Source: Leptodontidium sp. MPI-SDFR-AT-0119 (Eukaryota; Ascomycota; Leotiomycetes; Helotiales; Leptodontidiaceae). From it: 64,000 nucleotides of DNA. The stretch lies in NCBI GenBank assembly GCA_020726505.1, contig JAHLEZ010000004.1, forward strand, positions 2,480,001 through 2,544,000. The letters are read 5' to 3'. Positions 22,886 to 36,040 of this stretch are shown piece by piece (the stretch's first letter is position 1; each line of letters begins with the position of its first letter). The position numbers and the translations under genes are program-made. The notes below the pieces were generated by a model. The model was not told the DNA's origin. It ran no database searches and saw only the letters and a list, made by a program, of their open reading frames with translations.

Positions 22886-22971
22886 AGATAAGAGAAGAAG
22901 AGAAGAGGGAAGCTTATGGAAGGATGCGATTATCGAATATTATTATCTTCGCCTCGGCTGGCTAGGTTATC
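22886..22971. promoter_or_regulatory. Cluster of four GATA-factor (HGATAR) sites upstream of the ammonium permease
   Basis: AGATAA starts at 22886, and reverse-strand GATAA elements lie at 22930-22934, 22943-22948 (AGATAA) and 22967-22971 (TGATAA). All four fit HGATAR and fall within 86 bp, about 650-735 bp upstream of the permease start codon. AreA/Nit2 GATA factors activate ammonium permease genes under nitrogen limitation in fungi, usually through paired sites. The sites are seen; binding is inferred. Confidence 0.5.
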
Positions 22972-23579
22972 ATCTCAATCTTCAACTGTTAGGTGTTATT
23001 TACACACACACACTTCCCGATACCATGGCAAGGCAAGGCTGGCTGGCCAATCAGCACTAGCGTACCCATGAGATACCAAGGAACATTCTAATAAATATAA
23101 AATAAAGTCTCAACCGGCCAAACCAAAGCAGAGCAGGCTGCAGACCACCATGAATCAATCCTGTGCTACGCAGCCCTGTCTCCGGAGTATCTATTCTGCC
23201 TGCCCTGCCCTGCCTCGTGCAATTTGAATTCGCATCGCCAAAACACTCACCTCACTGCAAAGTATATCCCTGCAAGACACCAGGATGTCTGGTTCTGGCT
23301 GCGGGAAGCAAAAGATCCACCAGGCCCACCAAAGATAAGGAAATTCCCAACGACCAATCACGCTCCGACATGCCCGCGTTCAACCCACGCTCGCCCAGTC
23401 TGGAATATTGAACAATTGCCTGCTGTCGCTCCTTGTCGAATTTCTCTTGGACGAATAGGAAACCCTGGTTCTTTCGTACAGATAGAGAGAGAGATTATAT
23501 CGCGAATGGAATCCCTGGATGCCATGCCTATGCCATGCCATGCCGTTGAAGCGAAAATAGAGTGGTCCCTTTCACCGAG

Positions 23580-23610
<31 letters not shown>

Positions 23611-24328
23611 GGCCTAGAGGCAGAGCAGAGCAGAGCAGCGCATCTTTGAAAGTGCAATCCAAGTCAAGACAAGAGAGAGTTTGGGGGAGGTGGCGGGCAG
23701 ATCCACCATCCAATGATCATCTCCAGGTCTGAGATTCTGAGATAAATACACTTTCCTAACGGCTGACTACTACGGAGTATCTATCTGTCTATCTATCAGT
23801 GCACTTTGGACATCATAACCACCACCATCACCATCAGATCATCGCATCATCATTGTCGCATCATCCATCCACCTTCCTCTGTGCACACCGAGAGTTTATA
23901 AGCGAATAAACTTAAAAAGAGAGGGCTAGAGATGGAGATGGAGATCACAGAAAGCTGAGCCTGGAGAAGCCTGTACCACACCATGGTATCAACCTCCGAG
24001 AAACCCCCGTTTCAATTATCCTTACTTCTTAGGGTTACGAGTTACGGATTTATTATATGCAGAGGAGTAAGAAGGGCTTCAGAGGCTTGAAATTGAAGCT
24101 TTCAGAAGAACGGAAAAACTAAACCCAACCCCGAAACCGAACCGGACTGGACTGGACTGGACTTAACCTTTCCCTTCCGCACTTTCTTCTAAACAGATAA
24201 AGTGTGGACCTTTCGTTCGTTTTAGTTCTGCTGCAAGTATCCAAGCAAGCATCTATCGATCGAGCCAAAGTGCACAATCCACCACTCTTGAGACTTGACT
24301 TGCAGACAGACGTCCAACATGCGGAACA

Positions 24329-24346
24329 TACGGAGTATACGGAGTA
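24329..24346. repeat. Two abutting TACGGAGTA nonamers
   Basis: TACGGAGTA occurs at 24329-24337 and again immediately at 24338-24346; a third exact copy is at 23771-23779. The nonamer is close to an inverted repeat of TACTCCGTA form. Function is unknown. Confidence 0.6.
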
Positions 24347-25869
24347 AGTTCCTGCACTGTAGTTAAGAATGGAAGGCTTTCCGAACATCCTCTCTCACGC
24401 ACCTCCACTTCGTTACATATTTGAAGTACCTAGGTACTGCATGTCTCTACTAGTCAATTTAGCTACTTATCTTTAGTGGCTTCGTAACCATACCTTCGGG
24501 TCTTCTCTAGGCTATCACTTTCCTATTCAGCTCAGTTCAGTCGGTGGTCAGTCATCCTTCTAGAACAGACTGTGCACCGCACTGTGCTTGTATCCCATCC
24601 ATCCATTTCACTCCATGGTTGCGTTGCGGTGATGATGGAATAATTGTCCACCGTCACATGTCTGTTCGTCTCTATCTGACCTCACCTCACCTTACAGTAC
24701 CCCGTAAAGATAATCGGAGATTACTCCTGCGGACTTCATCTATTCCATACATATGCCCAGATGTAGATTCAACAACCATCGCATTCGTATTCCTTCTAAG
24801 AGATTCCCATTTTTACCTATCTTAAATAGTTAGAAGTGCTGTACAGGACCGAAGCTTCCTCGGGTCCGACTCACCTCTCCAACACCGATTTGATATCATA
24901 TCAAATCCCAAACCGCTCCAAAGTGCACCATCCAGACACCATTAATCCACAGCACTTCCGTATCAAACCAATGAACGATTCGGACGGGTCGGTATCTAAA
25001 CTCCACACTCACCACCAGACCGGGAAGAGGGACGGGCTGTCTGGGCTGGCAGATGGCAGATGGCAGTCTCCTTCCTTCCTGCACGGCTACTTACCACGGC
25101 TTAAAATCCCGTCTCTATATCTATATCCATATCCAACAGCCACAGCCACAACAAGCCAAAAAGAAGCCAGCAAGCAGACGGAGCAGCTGAAGAAAACGGT
25201 TGGGCTTTTTTACCGTCTGTCCACCGTAACATGCCCCGCATGACGACGTTTCTAAGACATTCTGCAGCTGCTTGCGTGGAATCAAATCAAATGAAAGGAA
25301 AGGGAAATCGATAGCCTGATATGGCTCGGAATCGCCCGGCAGTCAATGAAGGCTTCCTTTTATCATTCATTATTCTGCACTTTGTGGAAGCCGGAAGGAA
25401 CTGGAGGACTTGTATCGAAAGGATGAGCGTGGTTGTTGGGTACCGAAGATGCCGAATGGATGATACGGTACGAAACAGAACGGAACGGTTCGATTAAAAA
25501 AAGACAGGAGTGCCGGTCTTCTTATCTTTATGTCTTTCTTTCATTTACACGATAAATCCGTAAATCGATTTCTCAACTTTCTCCAATGGTAACTCGCGAA
25601 TCCAAACGAGCTACCGTGTAAGGAAACATCAACTGCATCACTATCACCAAAAGGAATCCATCCATCCACCCATCCATCACTCTCCTCTAGTAATATCCAT
25701 CTTCGCGTTCACCTTCACCTACTCAACTATGTCGAGCACCTCCAAAAGTACCATCCATACCATACCTCATCCCCAAATCTAACAACCAACCCTCCTCTCA
25801 CCGAAGCGCCATCCAAAAAATCAAGCTTTCCTCCTCTCCTCCACCATCACTCCACTCCATCTCCGGCGT

Positions 25870-25901
25870 CCACACCCACACCCACACCCACACTCACACA
25901 C
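25870..25901. repeat. CACACC microsatellite
   Basis: Tandem CACACC hexamers ending in CACTCACAC are seen directly in the gene desert. Confidence 0.8.
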
Positions 25902-26320
25902 TCCTCCTTCCAAACGTGGCGTCTGACTAGCCAGGATGTGGAACGCCACTAAAACTCGTCAGAGATAAGGAATTGGCGCTAGTGCTAGGTTTATTTTCGC
26001 TAGTTGTGTTGGGTTCTGGTGCACTGCTTGTGCACTTGAGATGAGATGTGGTGAGAGGATTGAGTCACTGCTTTGACTGATGGCGATTTATAAAAAATAA
26101 AAGAATGTGGTTTATCGTATCGACGGGAGGACGAGAGTACAGTACTGTAATCGAATCATGACTCTAGCTGTCGGTCTAGTTGGCTAAGGTAAGTACGGAC
26201 ATCGCGAAAAGTCGGGCCGGGATCGGGCGTTGGGCTTTTTCTCGAGTCATACAACTTTTCGTCCCATCTTTGATTCATTCAATCTTGTATTTTGCTGACG
26301 AGGGGAGGGATCAAATCGCG

Positions 26321-26344
26321 TAAGGTAAGGTAAGGTAAGGTAAG
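26321..26344. repeat. TAAGG pentanucleotide repeat
   Basis: Four perfect copies of TAAGG plus TAAG are seen directly. TAAGG-like strings recur elsewhere in the window, for example near 19165. Confidence 0.8.
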
Positions 26345-29300
26345 CATAACGAAATAAAACGCATCTAATATCCTGGTTGTAAATCATATCACTATCTGCT
26401 TCTTCTTAATTCGGTTACCGGATATCTGACCGTTGTCTGCCTTGTTCGGAGGACCTTGGTAAGGCTAGGTGGACGACGAGTAGGCAGGTAGGTACAGCAG
26501 GCACAGCCTTGTCCAACTTCTTCCTCCTTGTGACCGTGATCCTGTTGGATTTGGATTGGATGAATGTCTCAGAGATATCAACACCGATTAAGTGCAAAGG
26601 GGTGACACCCTATCCTTCCTATTTATTCCGGAGCCCTGTCCAGCTCGAAGGATCACCAGGATCAACACTCACCAACACACTGGTTGACATGAGACCGGTG
26701 CATGCGGGAGCAACCGAACTGCTGATCTTAAGCACATCCATATTGAACTCTAAAGAGACCGAGTACTGTACTTTCAGCGATGATCCTCTCCCTTTCTCTC
26801 TCGTCTCCATATTACCATCTAGTAGGTACGTATATCCACATCCCAATCTCAAAAGTAAGAACTGCTCTCCTGAATTCCATTCCATTCACAAAGCACCTTC
26901 TTCCTCCCCCTCCTACTAAAGTACAACAACACCACACCACACCACACCATACAAGGCAAGAAACTGCACTTTGCCCACGCACGGCACAAAACTTACCGCC
27001 AAGAATACCCCACGAACCCAACCGCCTTCACCCACACACACACAAGACAGCATCATTAAACTATTAAACTAGACTACATGCATGCATACTGCAAGCCTGC
27101 AGAATATAACCAGGATACCTATTTACTTCATAGATACCAAGCCAACCCAATCCAATCCACACCTAGCTAGCCACTCCAATCAAATCCAATTCCAAAGGAA
27201 ATCATGCAACAACGGCAACTTGCAGCACAGCCATACCTTACCTTGCCTTACCTAGCTGTACGTATCCGTTTGGTAAAGTAAATTTACTGAGGCAGTGACA
27301 CAGCATATGATAACGCTTACTGTTACCGTTGTACCGTTTCCAATATTTCTTCCTGCGTGTGGGTCTGTGTCTCACAAGATGTGCATTTGTTGGTACGGTA
27401 TGATGTCGGGGTTTAGGAGGTGATGGGAAAGTGCATTTCCAAACCAAGCCTTGATGTTTCGAGTCATTTGCCGGTACCTGGGACCAAACAGATGCAGTAC
27501 ACAGTCTGGTTGAGGACTTGGGGTATTAAGTTATCATAGGTAGGAACGTTCTTTGGTATCCTATGTCAGATCCTCTGATCCTCATTGATACCTAGGCAGG
27601 TAGGCAGGCAGGTAGGTAGGTACTTTTGCCTTTCCTTCATTATGCTCAAGGCTTCTCGCTAGGTCATCTTAAAATCCCAAGACTGTAACGCGGTAAGTAC
27701 TATACAGTGCGGGAAAGTTCGTTCAGTATGTAAGAAAAGGTGAGCAAGTAAGTTAACTCTCTCATGCCGTGTTGCCTCTTGATAATCTTTCGACTTGCCA
27801 ACTTACCATCGACCGTCATCTACTTCCCTCGCCTCTTCCTTCGTCCTCCCACTTCGAGATAAGCACGACACCAAACAGGCATGTTTGGAAATGACGTTTT
27901 ATCGAGTATCTGTATCAGGCTATTAGCGGGAGTAGAATTTCCAATATATCGTACCATGGATGTTCCATCGAACACGACTCTGTGTTTAATTCAGAATATG
28001 ACAATTCCAACACCAGCATCTCTCTCTATTTATTCTTCCCTTCCACAACACCAAATCCAGCCCCCTCCAGCCCCTTCTATCTCATTCCATCCCATCTCTA
28101 ATCCTAAATGAGAGTCAGACATAATAAGACTCCGATTCAGATCCGGATTATCTACCCCACGGAGTACGGTACTTTAAAAATTTATCTCTACATCCCTACC
28201 CCAAACACGGCTGTACTTATACAGTCAAATTCAAGCACTGTACCTGACTAGAACAAGCCAGAGGAAGCCCATTTCTTTTAGCTGCATCTCCCCCTTTTCT
28301 CTACCGTTCGTTTGTGTAAGTTTGTATCCCGCGGTGTCTTTGGGGGTCTTTTCTTGGCTCTATGCCAATGCGTGGGATCGTGGGGTGAGTTGAGTTTGTT
28401 CGGGTTCATAGGGGGTTCTGTGTCGTGATGAAGGGATTGGCGCGTTGGCGGCGATGATCGACTATTGAATATAGACTTTCGTATCGAGGTAATATGATAT
28501 ATCTTTCGTTGTGTGCAGAGGTGAGGATGTAAGGACAGAACTTCTTTGAACATTTCCCAGCATGCAACATGCCCGATTTTGTCGGTGGTATAGAATTATC
28601 GTGTGTTGTCTTTTACCTGTTTATAAGCTCTGTTGGCGGTAAAAAGATCTATACCTACATATCCTTCGTAGGTAGGTATGTTGGTTGGGACTTCCAAGTC
28701 AGTAGCAAACTGCAAACAGCAACTTTCCCTTAGATCTCACAACAGACATCACCTCCTTCAAGCAAGCAAGCATTGTATTCGTGACTAGATTTTTCTTTAA
28801 ACTCTTCTCTTGATTCCAGCTTCAATCTCAATCTCAATTCCAATACCACTCACGTAGAGAAATCCAACACAAACTCGAATATCTCACCTTCCATCCTCCT
28901 CCTCTCCTCAAACCAAGTCCCTACAACCCTCCCAACCCTTACCAACTAATTCCGACTCCAACCCTCCCAACCCCAAGCCACATACACCAGTTAATATTAA
29001 CGGCTACCTACAGCACCACATTCCCCAAAGCACCTTCCCGCAATCCCAGAACCCAACTCCACACAACTCCGAACCAGTGTACTGAACACAAGACCTCAAT
29101 CCCACATTCACATCCATGACCCAGGCTCATCCCTTCCTTCATTTGGGTGCCAGCTAGCTAGCTGCAGCTCGCCGTTATACTTACCCGCCGGCCCCATTCC
29201 TATTCCCGCTGCAATTCCAGATACCGTTGTACTGGTGCTGTTGCGTTACGGTCCGTTAGGGTTACCTTTATGGTTACGGTTGTACGTCGTAGTACAAGAC

Positions 29301-30004
29301 GAGTAAGCAAAATCCGAGGAAGAAGGTGACGGAGATCTTCGGGTTTCGGTTGCGCGGTAGGGGGTTTCGTCTATGGTGAAAGGAGGAGGAATGATGAGAG
29401 GTGAGGATGGGGATTTGGAGAGATGGTGAGCATGGGGTAGATTAGAAAGGCGGAGTTGGGCGAAATGTTTGTGTTGTACAGTACAGTATAAGGGTGATAC
29501 CATACATAAGATGTTGGGGATGGTGGGTTGTGAGATGGGCATCATGGAAGGAATTTAAGATAGCTAAATTGTTAGATGTTGGTTTTACTCTTTATAAGAT
29601 GGGGAGATATGTAAATGAATCGAAGTTGGAGCTAACACCAGTAGGAATTGCTGTGATACCCGTGCCACCACTTCTTCATGGCGTAGGTTAATGTGTTTAT
29701 AATATGTATGCAGTGGAAAGGAAGGAGGGGAAGTGTGGTAGGGAGGCTATATGAATGAAGGAAGAAACGAACGAACGAAAGAGCGATGGAATGAAAAGAC
29801 AAGTCTGGAATGGATAGATGGTTTGAATGATTGTGAAATACTGAAACAGTGTCTAGCTAGATAGCTGATATGCAAAATAATATCAGAGTGCCTCCCGCGT
29901 CTGTTCATGCTGGTCTTAAAAGCTAGCTGAGTCTTCTGCTCTTGAATTCGAAAGAGAAGGAGGGAAAGCAAGAGGAAGGGAACAGGCTTGTTTCTGCAGC
30001 TGGC

Positions 30005-33000
30005 TTAAGCAACCAGCTGCCCAGGCGCAAGAGTATCCCAATACCCCGAACAAAAACATCGTCTCTGCTGCATAACAAGCCACTGCAACGCCTGCCTCTG
30101 CGTCAACACATCCTCCATCACAGCAGCACACCTAGCACACCTCCTCCACCTCGCGCCCTGTCTTCCCATCGGAGCCACCTGTCCTTCTGTCCCATCGCCG
30201 ACACCAACACCATTCTCACCAACTCCCTGACCCTTCACAGGATTAAGCAACCAAGCCTTCCTAAAACAGTCCATCGTAATCCCCTTCGCCTTCCTCCTCT
30301 CCACCATCCCCACCTCTTCATCAACCTCCAACGACTCGAAATCCGCAAAAAACAACTTCGCAGGCTCGATATCCGCTTTGACCGCACTCAGCAATCCTCC
30401 ATCTTCCCTGAACAACTCAACAATAACACTCTTGAAGGCGTCCGGGAATGAGCTGCCGAAGTGCATTTTTATCTCCAACGCGTTCCGGGCCTTTTCAGCT
30501 TGTTGGGACCCTGAGAGGGGAGGTGTGTGTGAGGCGTAGGCGGTTTTGATGAGGGATGTCAGGGAGGAGAGGAGAGCTTCTATGGTTTTGATTTTGAGGA
30601 TCGAGTTTGTTGTTAGAGTTGCTATTTGCACGTAGGCTGCTTTCAGTGCTGGGGAGAGGGAGGTAGGCGTGTTTTGCGGGTTAGGTGTTGAGGAGCTGTG
30701 GGTGTGGGTTATTGCTTTGCGGGCTATGTAGTCGAGATGTTGAAGCCGGCGGAGGATGGCCGTTAGGAATCCACGGGATGGGGAGGAGAGGAGGAGGTGT
30801 AGGGAGATGGTGTTTGTGGAGTGTAGATGTGCGAGAAGGTTGGGGAGAGAGAGGGTTGAGGTGCTGCTTAGGTCGATGTTGGGTGGAAGGGAAGCCGGGA
30901 GAGTCGTCAAGGTATCGACTATCCAAGCCATGAGGTCAAGAACCCAGCGTACGGAACCGGCGAGAGAGTTTATAACCTCTGAATTAATCAGCCAGATGCC
31001 AATACTGAGCTGGGAAGAACTACGAACCTGGATCTTCAAGTGGTGATGTCTTATCATTGGCATTCGGACCTCCTGGAACATTGAGGTTCGCTGCCATGGT
31101 CACCAGAACCACGATATTTCGCAGTTGCAGAACAAGCCAGGCGAATTTACCGGAAAACGTCCGCGGGTTGAACTGCCCTTTGAATCCTAGCGAGTTCTGA
31201 ATGCAGAGACAGAGCTGGATCGTTGTATTTCGGACTAAGACGTCATGATGTGTTTCTTCCGAGTAGTCTAGGTTGACTTTGAGTATGCGTGAGAGTTCCG
31301 TGAGCAAGTCGTAGGTAAATTCTAGATTTGGTTAGTGGGTGAGGTTGGACGGACAGACAGACATACGGGGCGAGGCATGTTTGCTTGCTGTTGCAAGGAG
31401 ATCGTCGTAATTCACATTTCTCATGACCGATGTGGCGCAAGACAATGAAAGAGCAGTAATCACAGCAGAGTAGAGGGCTGAATGTTGTTAGAACACATCG
31501 CAGTTCTCCCACTAGGAATACTCACGTTCGTCCATGCTATTCCCTATATCCCCCAGATGATAGTCGAGTTTCTTCCACTTGATCTTCCCATCATTCCGAA
31601 TCTGCACAGTTGAGCAGTAGCTCGGAGATAGAGCGACTTGTAGACCTTGAAGGTGTTAGACATGAATCCAGGAAACGATGCATCACGTACATGGTTCGTC
31701 TTCTGTATACGAAAAGCCGATTTGGGAGAGATGCCAAACTCGCTCCAGGTTGCCGTCGTTGAATGTTTCCATCATATTGATTCGGTCCCGGTACTCGACT
31801 GAACTGTCGCTGTATGCAAATACGATGACTTTTCCATGATTCATAGGTTCCATTGCAACAAAAATCTTGTTGACCGTGATGCTTTCCAACTTCTTCAAGA
31901 AGACGATAGGCTACACAACGTTAGACTAGCATTGGAGAAAGCCAAACGACAACTTTACCTGTGGATTTACCCCTGTACTATTACGACGGGAACTGAGCTG
32001 CTCGAAAGCAGGGTGAACCCTCTGATGAGGCTCTTGTACTTCCCATCGATCTATCGTACTATACATCGTACTATACACGTCCTGGTTATAGTGCGATGTC
32101 AAGCTAGGCAGAGAAGATCGAATGGCTACGATCGTTGCTGGGATCGGATTTCCGTGGCTATCTGCACTCGGGGGAAGGAATTCGAGATGAGAGAGTTGAA
32201 CCATGGAAGATTCGGAGTGAGAAGCGTTCATAGGATCGGATAAAATATCCGGCACCCAACTTGTGCCCGCAAGGTGCTTTGTTCTGACATTTGGGTTTAG
32301 AGGAAGGGCCGCTGGTTGTGCCTTTTCCACTTTAGGCTGACCCCAGTCTATCACTGCACGTACAGTACGAAGCTGCATTGAGGAGGTTGCAAATGCAATT
32401 AGTAAACTTCCATCTAACAATATCAGCAAAGGTATGTTACGGAGTGCTGATCCACCTACTTTTATCGGGGCATATTGCTGCGTGGGTTATCAGATCATCT
32501 GAGGACACTATACTTTCCAATTCTGTATGAGATTCGTGCCACTTGTTGTTATTTTGCTGCCATAATACCCGCAGAAGACCATTGGTAGTCACACAAACGA
32601 ATGCAGATTTCGAGTGGACCGGATGACAGGGTCCTAGGATAGGGGCTTGAGATGCCTCGTAACGGTATATTGGCCCTTCCTTGACTCCTGGGCCATGTAA
32701 TATTGTCTATTTCTCTATTCAGTGAAGATTTTCAACGTCGATAGGATCAAACGTACTGGTCGACCTGGTGGATATGGTGCCTGATTCAACCAGAAGGAAC
32801 CAACAACTCCATGCAAATCATCTGCTGGGTCAACCTGACATGGTCTACTCAGGCTCGGCTTGTTTATAGACGAAAACACGGAGAGAATTGTCACTCGTCC
32901 AGCGGCATCGATTACTGCCAAATCAGTGCCTGTTGGACTCCAGGAGATATGCTTCAGTGGGCCACCATCAAGTGACGAGGAGAAGTTGGGCGTGACAGTA

Positions 33001-33297
33001 GGTTCACTGAGAGCCCACATCCCATCATCTGGGTGACAACGAAGATTCCGAAGTTCCAGAGCTGATCCATTTGAAGCAATGGACGCTATGCTTCCCCATT
33101 TCGACCAAGCAATGCTCCTGCGATTGTCAGACATTTTCTGTCACATGACGCAATACTTACTGGCAACAGCCGCTCGCCCTCAGCTCATCCAGTCTCTGGT
33201 GAAGCTCTTTCGTGGGGGGCCGTGAGGGTAATGATAGGCCTCCACCATCGCCAAAGAGGTCATCCATATTCATTTCGTCGTCCATCATCAAGGGCAT
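30005..33297 (-). CDS. MED16: Mediator complex subunit 16 (Sin4)
   Basis: Nine exons on the reverse strand (33161-33297, 32757-33117, 32460-32706, 31959-32413, 31691-31910, 31526-31645, 31367-31477, 31028-31321, 30005-30978) encode 972 residues; the eight introns are 43-50 nt. The N-terminus carries a DDLFGDGGG acidic stretch, followed by [33 protein letters not shown] and [10 protein letters not shown], the WD/beta-propeller-like half of fungal Med16. Further on are [26 protein letters not shown] (a conserved Med16 segment), then a helical C-terminal half with [15 protein letters not shown]. Med16 sits in the Mediator tail and links activators to RNA polymerase II. Length and order fit filamentous-fungal Med16. 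It is divergent from the sirtuin gene, with 970 bp between start codons. The second and sixth acceptor choices are the least certain parts of the model. Confidence 0.92.
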
Positions 33298-34268
33298 CTT
33301 TCGGACTTTCACACCGGAGCCCTCCCCACCACGCAAACGAGACGGGTCTGAATTGGTACAATTTTATTGAAAGCGTATGTATCGCCGAGTGGTATTTGAC
33401 ACACAGTTAATATTTGTTCAAGTGGTGGACTTGAATGGAGGTTGAGGTTGTTGTTGGATTGAAGTCTGCTTGTTTAGAGGTTGATCTCATAGATCTCCCA
33501 GACCCAGCCCGGCCAGACCAGCCTTGCAAATGCAGGGGATGCGGGTAGTCTAACCTTGTACAGAGTTAGCTCCTTTCATTCCCCTACCAACCATGATCAT
33601 CATGAGAGAACAACAAGAGATAAACAAAGGGAGCGAGATGGAAGAATGGGGAATTGAAGATGGAGAACGAGTAAGTAGGAAGTTGTCATTTCTAAGTATG
33701 TGAGTAAGTAAGTAGATTCGAGACTTGAGTAAGTTCTGGCTTGTGCTGCATGGTGCTGGTTGCACGCCGTCTCTGCAGTATAACCTTCTATGGTTCGATA
33801 AGCAAGCATCGTGAGCCGTGAATCATTGCGACTCAGATAAAGCAGAGAATGAATTCGATTAACTTGTTCTTCCATTATGAGCGGCAATAGGAGGAATATT
33901 TGCGAATGGCCAATAATATCAATTTGTTATTGTTCTGCTGCATTGAATAGCCAGCGCATACCACCATTCCTGTGGACTATTGTCCCCGCCCCGCCCTGCC
34001 GCCGGATACTGCTATTGTGGTTCCAGGGAGTTAGCGAGTACTAGAACTAGCTCGCCGAGCCTCCTGCAATCCTCGCTCACGACATCAAGTCTCCTCAATC
34101 CACCGCGCAGCTTCCATCTCTCCTCACCCACCACCTCTCTACGACTGAGAACGCGACCAACACGATCGACAACCATGGTCTGAAGAGGCGTATTATCATA
34201 GCATACTTCGACACCAACGCGCGCAATCCCGCTCACGACAACCCCTCAAATCCTCGATTCCCGACACC
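33298..34268. other. Divergent promoter region between MED16 and the sirtuin gene
   Basis: This 970-bp stretch lies between two start codons. It contains TAAG/TACTTAC repeats near 33670-33715 and a pyrimidine-rich leader before the sirtuin start. No gene is supported. Confidence 0.6.
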
Positions 34269-36040
34269 ATGACGACCCCGAGCATTTCTTCGCCCCTCTC
34301 CTCCATCTCCTCTCCCCTCTCCAGTGTGGCATCACGATCGCCATCTCCTCCAGGAGATTATCCATCGCCACCATCCAGCCATGAGTCTGAGAAGGGTACC
34401 AAGGCCAAGTCGCGCAAGGCGCTCCACAGCTCAGATCGCGACGACTCCTCACCACCTCCTAAGAGGCAGCGGATCATGAAAGTCAAAGAATTGAAGACGG
34501 AGTATCTAGATATCGCATCATTGATCGAGAGCGATAATGGGGACGTACACAAGAATCAAGAAACGAAGATGCGGAAATTGTTAGATGTTCTTCGTACAAA
34601 GCGCAGAATCGTGGTAATTGCTGGGGCTGGTATCTCGGTCTCTGCTGGCAGTACGCTACCCCCCAGCTCTATACCTACTACCATAACTAACAGAAGACAG
34701 TACCCGATTTCCGCTCTTCTAAGGGCCTCTTCTCAACTCTCCGATCCCAGCACAAGCTCAAGACCTCGGGAAAGCATCTATTCGACGCAGCTGTCTATCG
34801 CAATGATAAGTCTACAAGTTCGTTCCACGACATGGTTCGAGAATTGGGACACTCGACGCAGAATGCGAAGCCTACTCCATTCCACCATATGCTCGCAACT
34901 CTCGCAGAGGAAGGCCGCTTGATGCGCCTATATACTCAAAATGTCGATGGCATTGATACCGCTCTACCCCCCCTCGCAACCAAGGTACCCCTCAACCGCA
35001 AGGGTCCTTGGCCAAAAACAGTTCAATTGCACGGGGGACTGGACAAGATGGTATGCAGCAAGTGTGGCGATCTACAGGATTTCAATGGCGCTCTTTTCGA
35101 GGGCCCAGAAGCTCCATTGTGCACGGAGTGTGAGACCATTGATGCTGTACGATTAGCGAGTGGTCTACGGAGTCACGGTATTGGCCGACTACGACCTAGA
35201 ATGGTTCTGTACAATGAACACAACCCGGATGAGGATGCTATTGGAGCTGTCAGCCTTGCGGATCTCAAGAGAGTACCTGATGCTGTTCTGGTTGTAGGCA
35301 CAAGTCTTAAGATCCCTGGCACGCGTCGCCTGACAAAAGAACTTTGCTCTGTCACCCGAGCTCGACGAGGAGGATTCACTGCTTGGATCAACCTTGACCC
35401 GGAGCCCATCGGCATCGAGTTTAAGGATTGTTGGGACATGGTTGTACGAGCTGAGTGTGATCAGGTTGCGGAGGCCGCCTGTCTACCGAAGTGGGATGAC
35501 AAGGATTGTGGAGACTACATCGTCGGTGGACCTTTCCTGTCTGATATCAAGTTCAGTCGCCCCACAGTTGTTCTTCCTTCGAAGCCTGCGCTAGCCGCTG
35601 CTGTCAAGACCCAAGGCATGATCACCCCGACGGATAGCCCTCGGCAACAAAGCCCGGATTCATCGAATGGCCCACCCAAGCTGAAGCAATCCTCGTTGGC
35701 ATTCGCACCTCCCCCTACAGGCGATTTGGACTCAAAGAAAAAGAAGGCTGGCCGTCCAAGAAAGCCATTACCCTCGAAGCCAATGAAGGCAATCAACGCA
35801 ATCAGCAAGACCTTCACTGCTACCAAGACGACGAAGTCATCAACAGACAAAGTATTGGATCTAGAGAACATTCCACCCTCTGTTTCATTCCCTGGTCTCT
35901 CCTCCACCAAATCTACTGTTATGGGACCCAGTACACCTCCAAGATCGAGTCAAGTCTCTGTCGAAATCCCCTACAATAGACAGGAGACCATCTCGCCCAA
36001 AGGAGCAATCCCGTCTGGAATGGCCAATCTCCTTGATTGA
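34269..36040 (+). CDS. HST3: NAD-dependent histone deacetylase, HST3/HST4-type sirtuin
   Basis: Exons 34269-34650 and 34701-36040 encode 573 residues. The 50-nt intron joins AGISVSAG to IPDFRSSKGLF, restoring the sirtuin GAGIS...GIPDFR NAD-binding motif; GAGIS is at residues 119-123. TQNVDG follows at about 206-211, then the catalytic segment VQLHGGLDKM, and a zinc site with C246, C249, C268 and C271 (CSKCGD and CTEC). VVGTSLKIPG and the C-terminal Rossmann part are present. The long Ser/Pro-rich N-terminus with a nuclear-localisation-like PPPKRQR, and the basic disordered tail (KKKKAGRPRKPLPS, an AT-hook-like GRPRK), fit fungal Hst3/Hst4 proteins, which deacetylate histone H3 Lys56 and protect genome stability and silencing. 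The start was chosen at the first ATG of the open frame. Confidence 0.92.

Larger units (their letters stand above)
22239..30004. other. 7.8-kb gene desert between the ammonium permease and MED16
   Basis: No frame in this stretch has convincing codon bias, motifs or splice structure. It contains the ammonium permease promoter at its left end, several microsatellites, stretches rich in GATA or TTATC, three exact TACGGAGTA nonamers, and AT/TC-rich DNA. At the right end it reaches the MED16 stop codon. Unseen noncoding RNA genes or a heavily intron-split gene cannot be excluded. Confidence 0.5.

Noticed and set aside
25480..25500. GGTTCGATT string considered as a tRNA B-box
   Set aside because: The flanks do not fold into acceptor or anticodon arms and the B-box end is wrong (TTA in place of the C-containing end).
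26509..26919. Possible gene in the middle of the gene desert
   Set aside because: The frame has no codon bias, no domain pattern and no introns that extend it.
22239..30004. A telomere or subtelomere boundary suggested by repeats
   Set aside because: No TTAGGG/CCCTAA arrays are present and both flanks are conserved single-copy-type genes.
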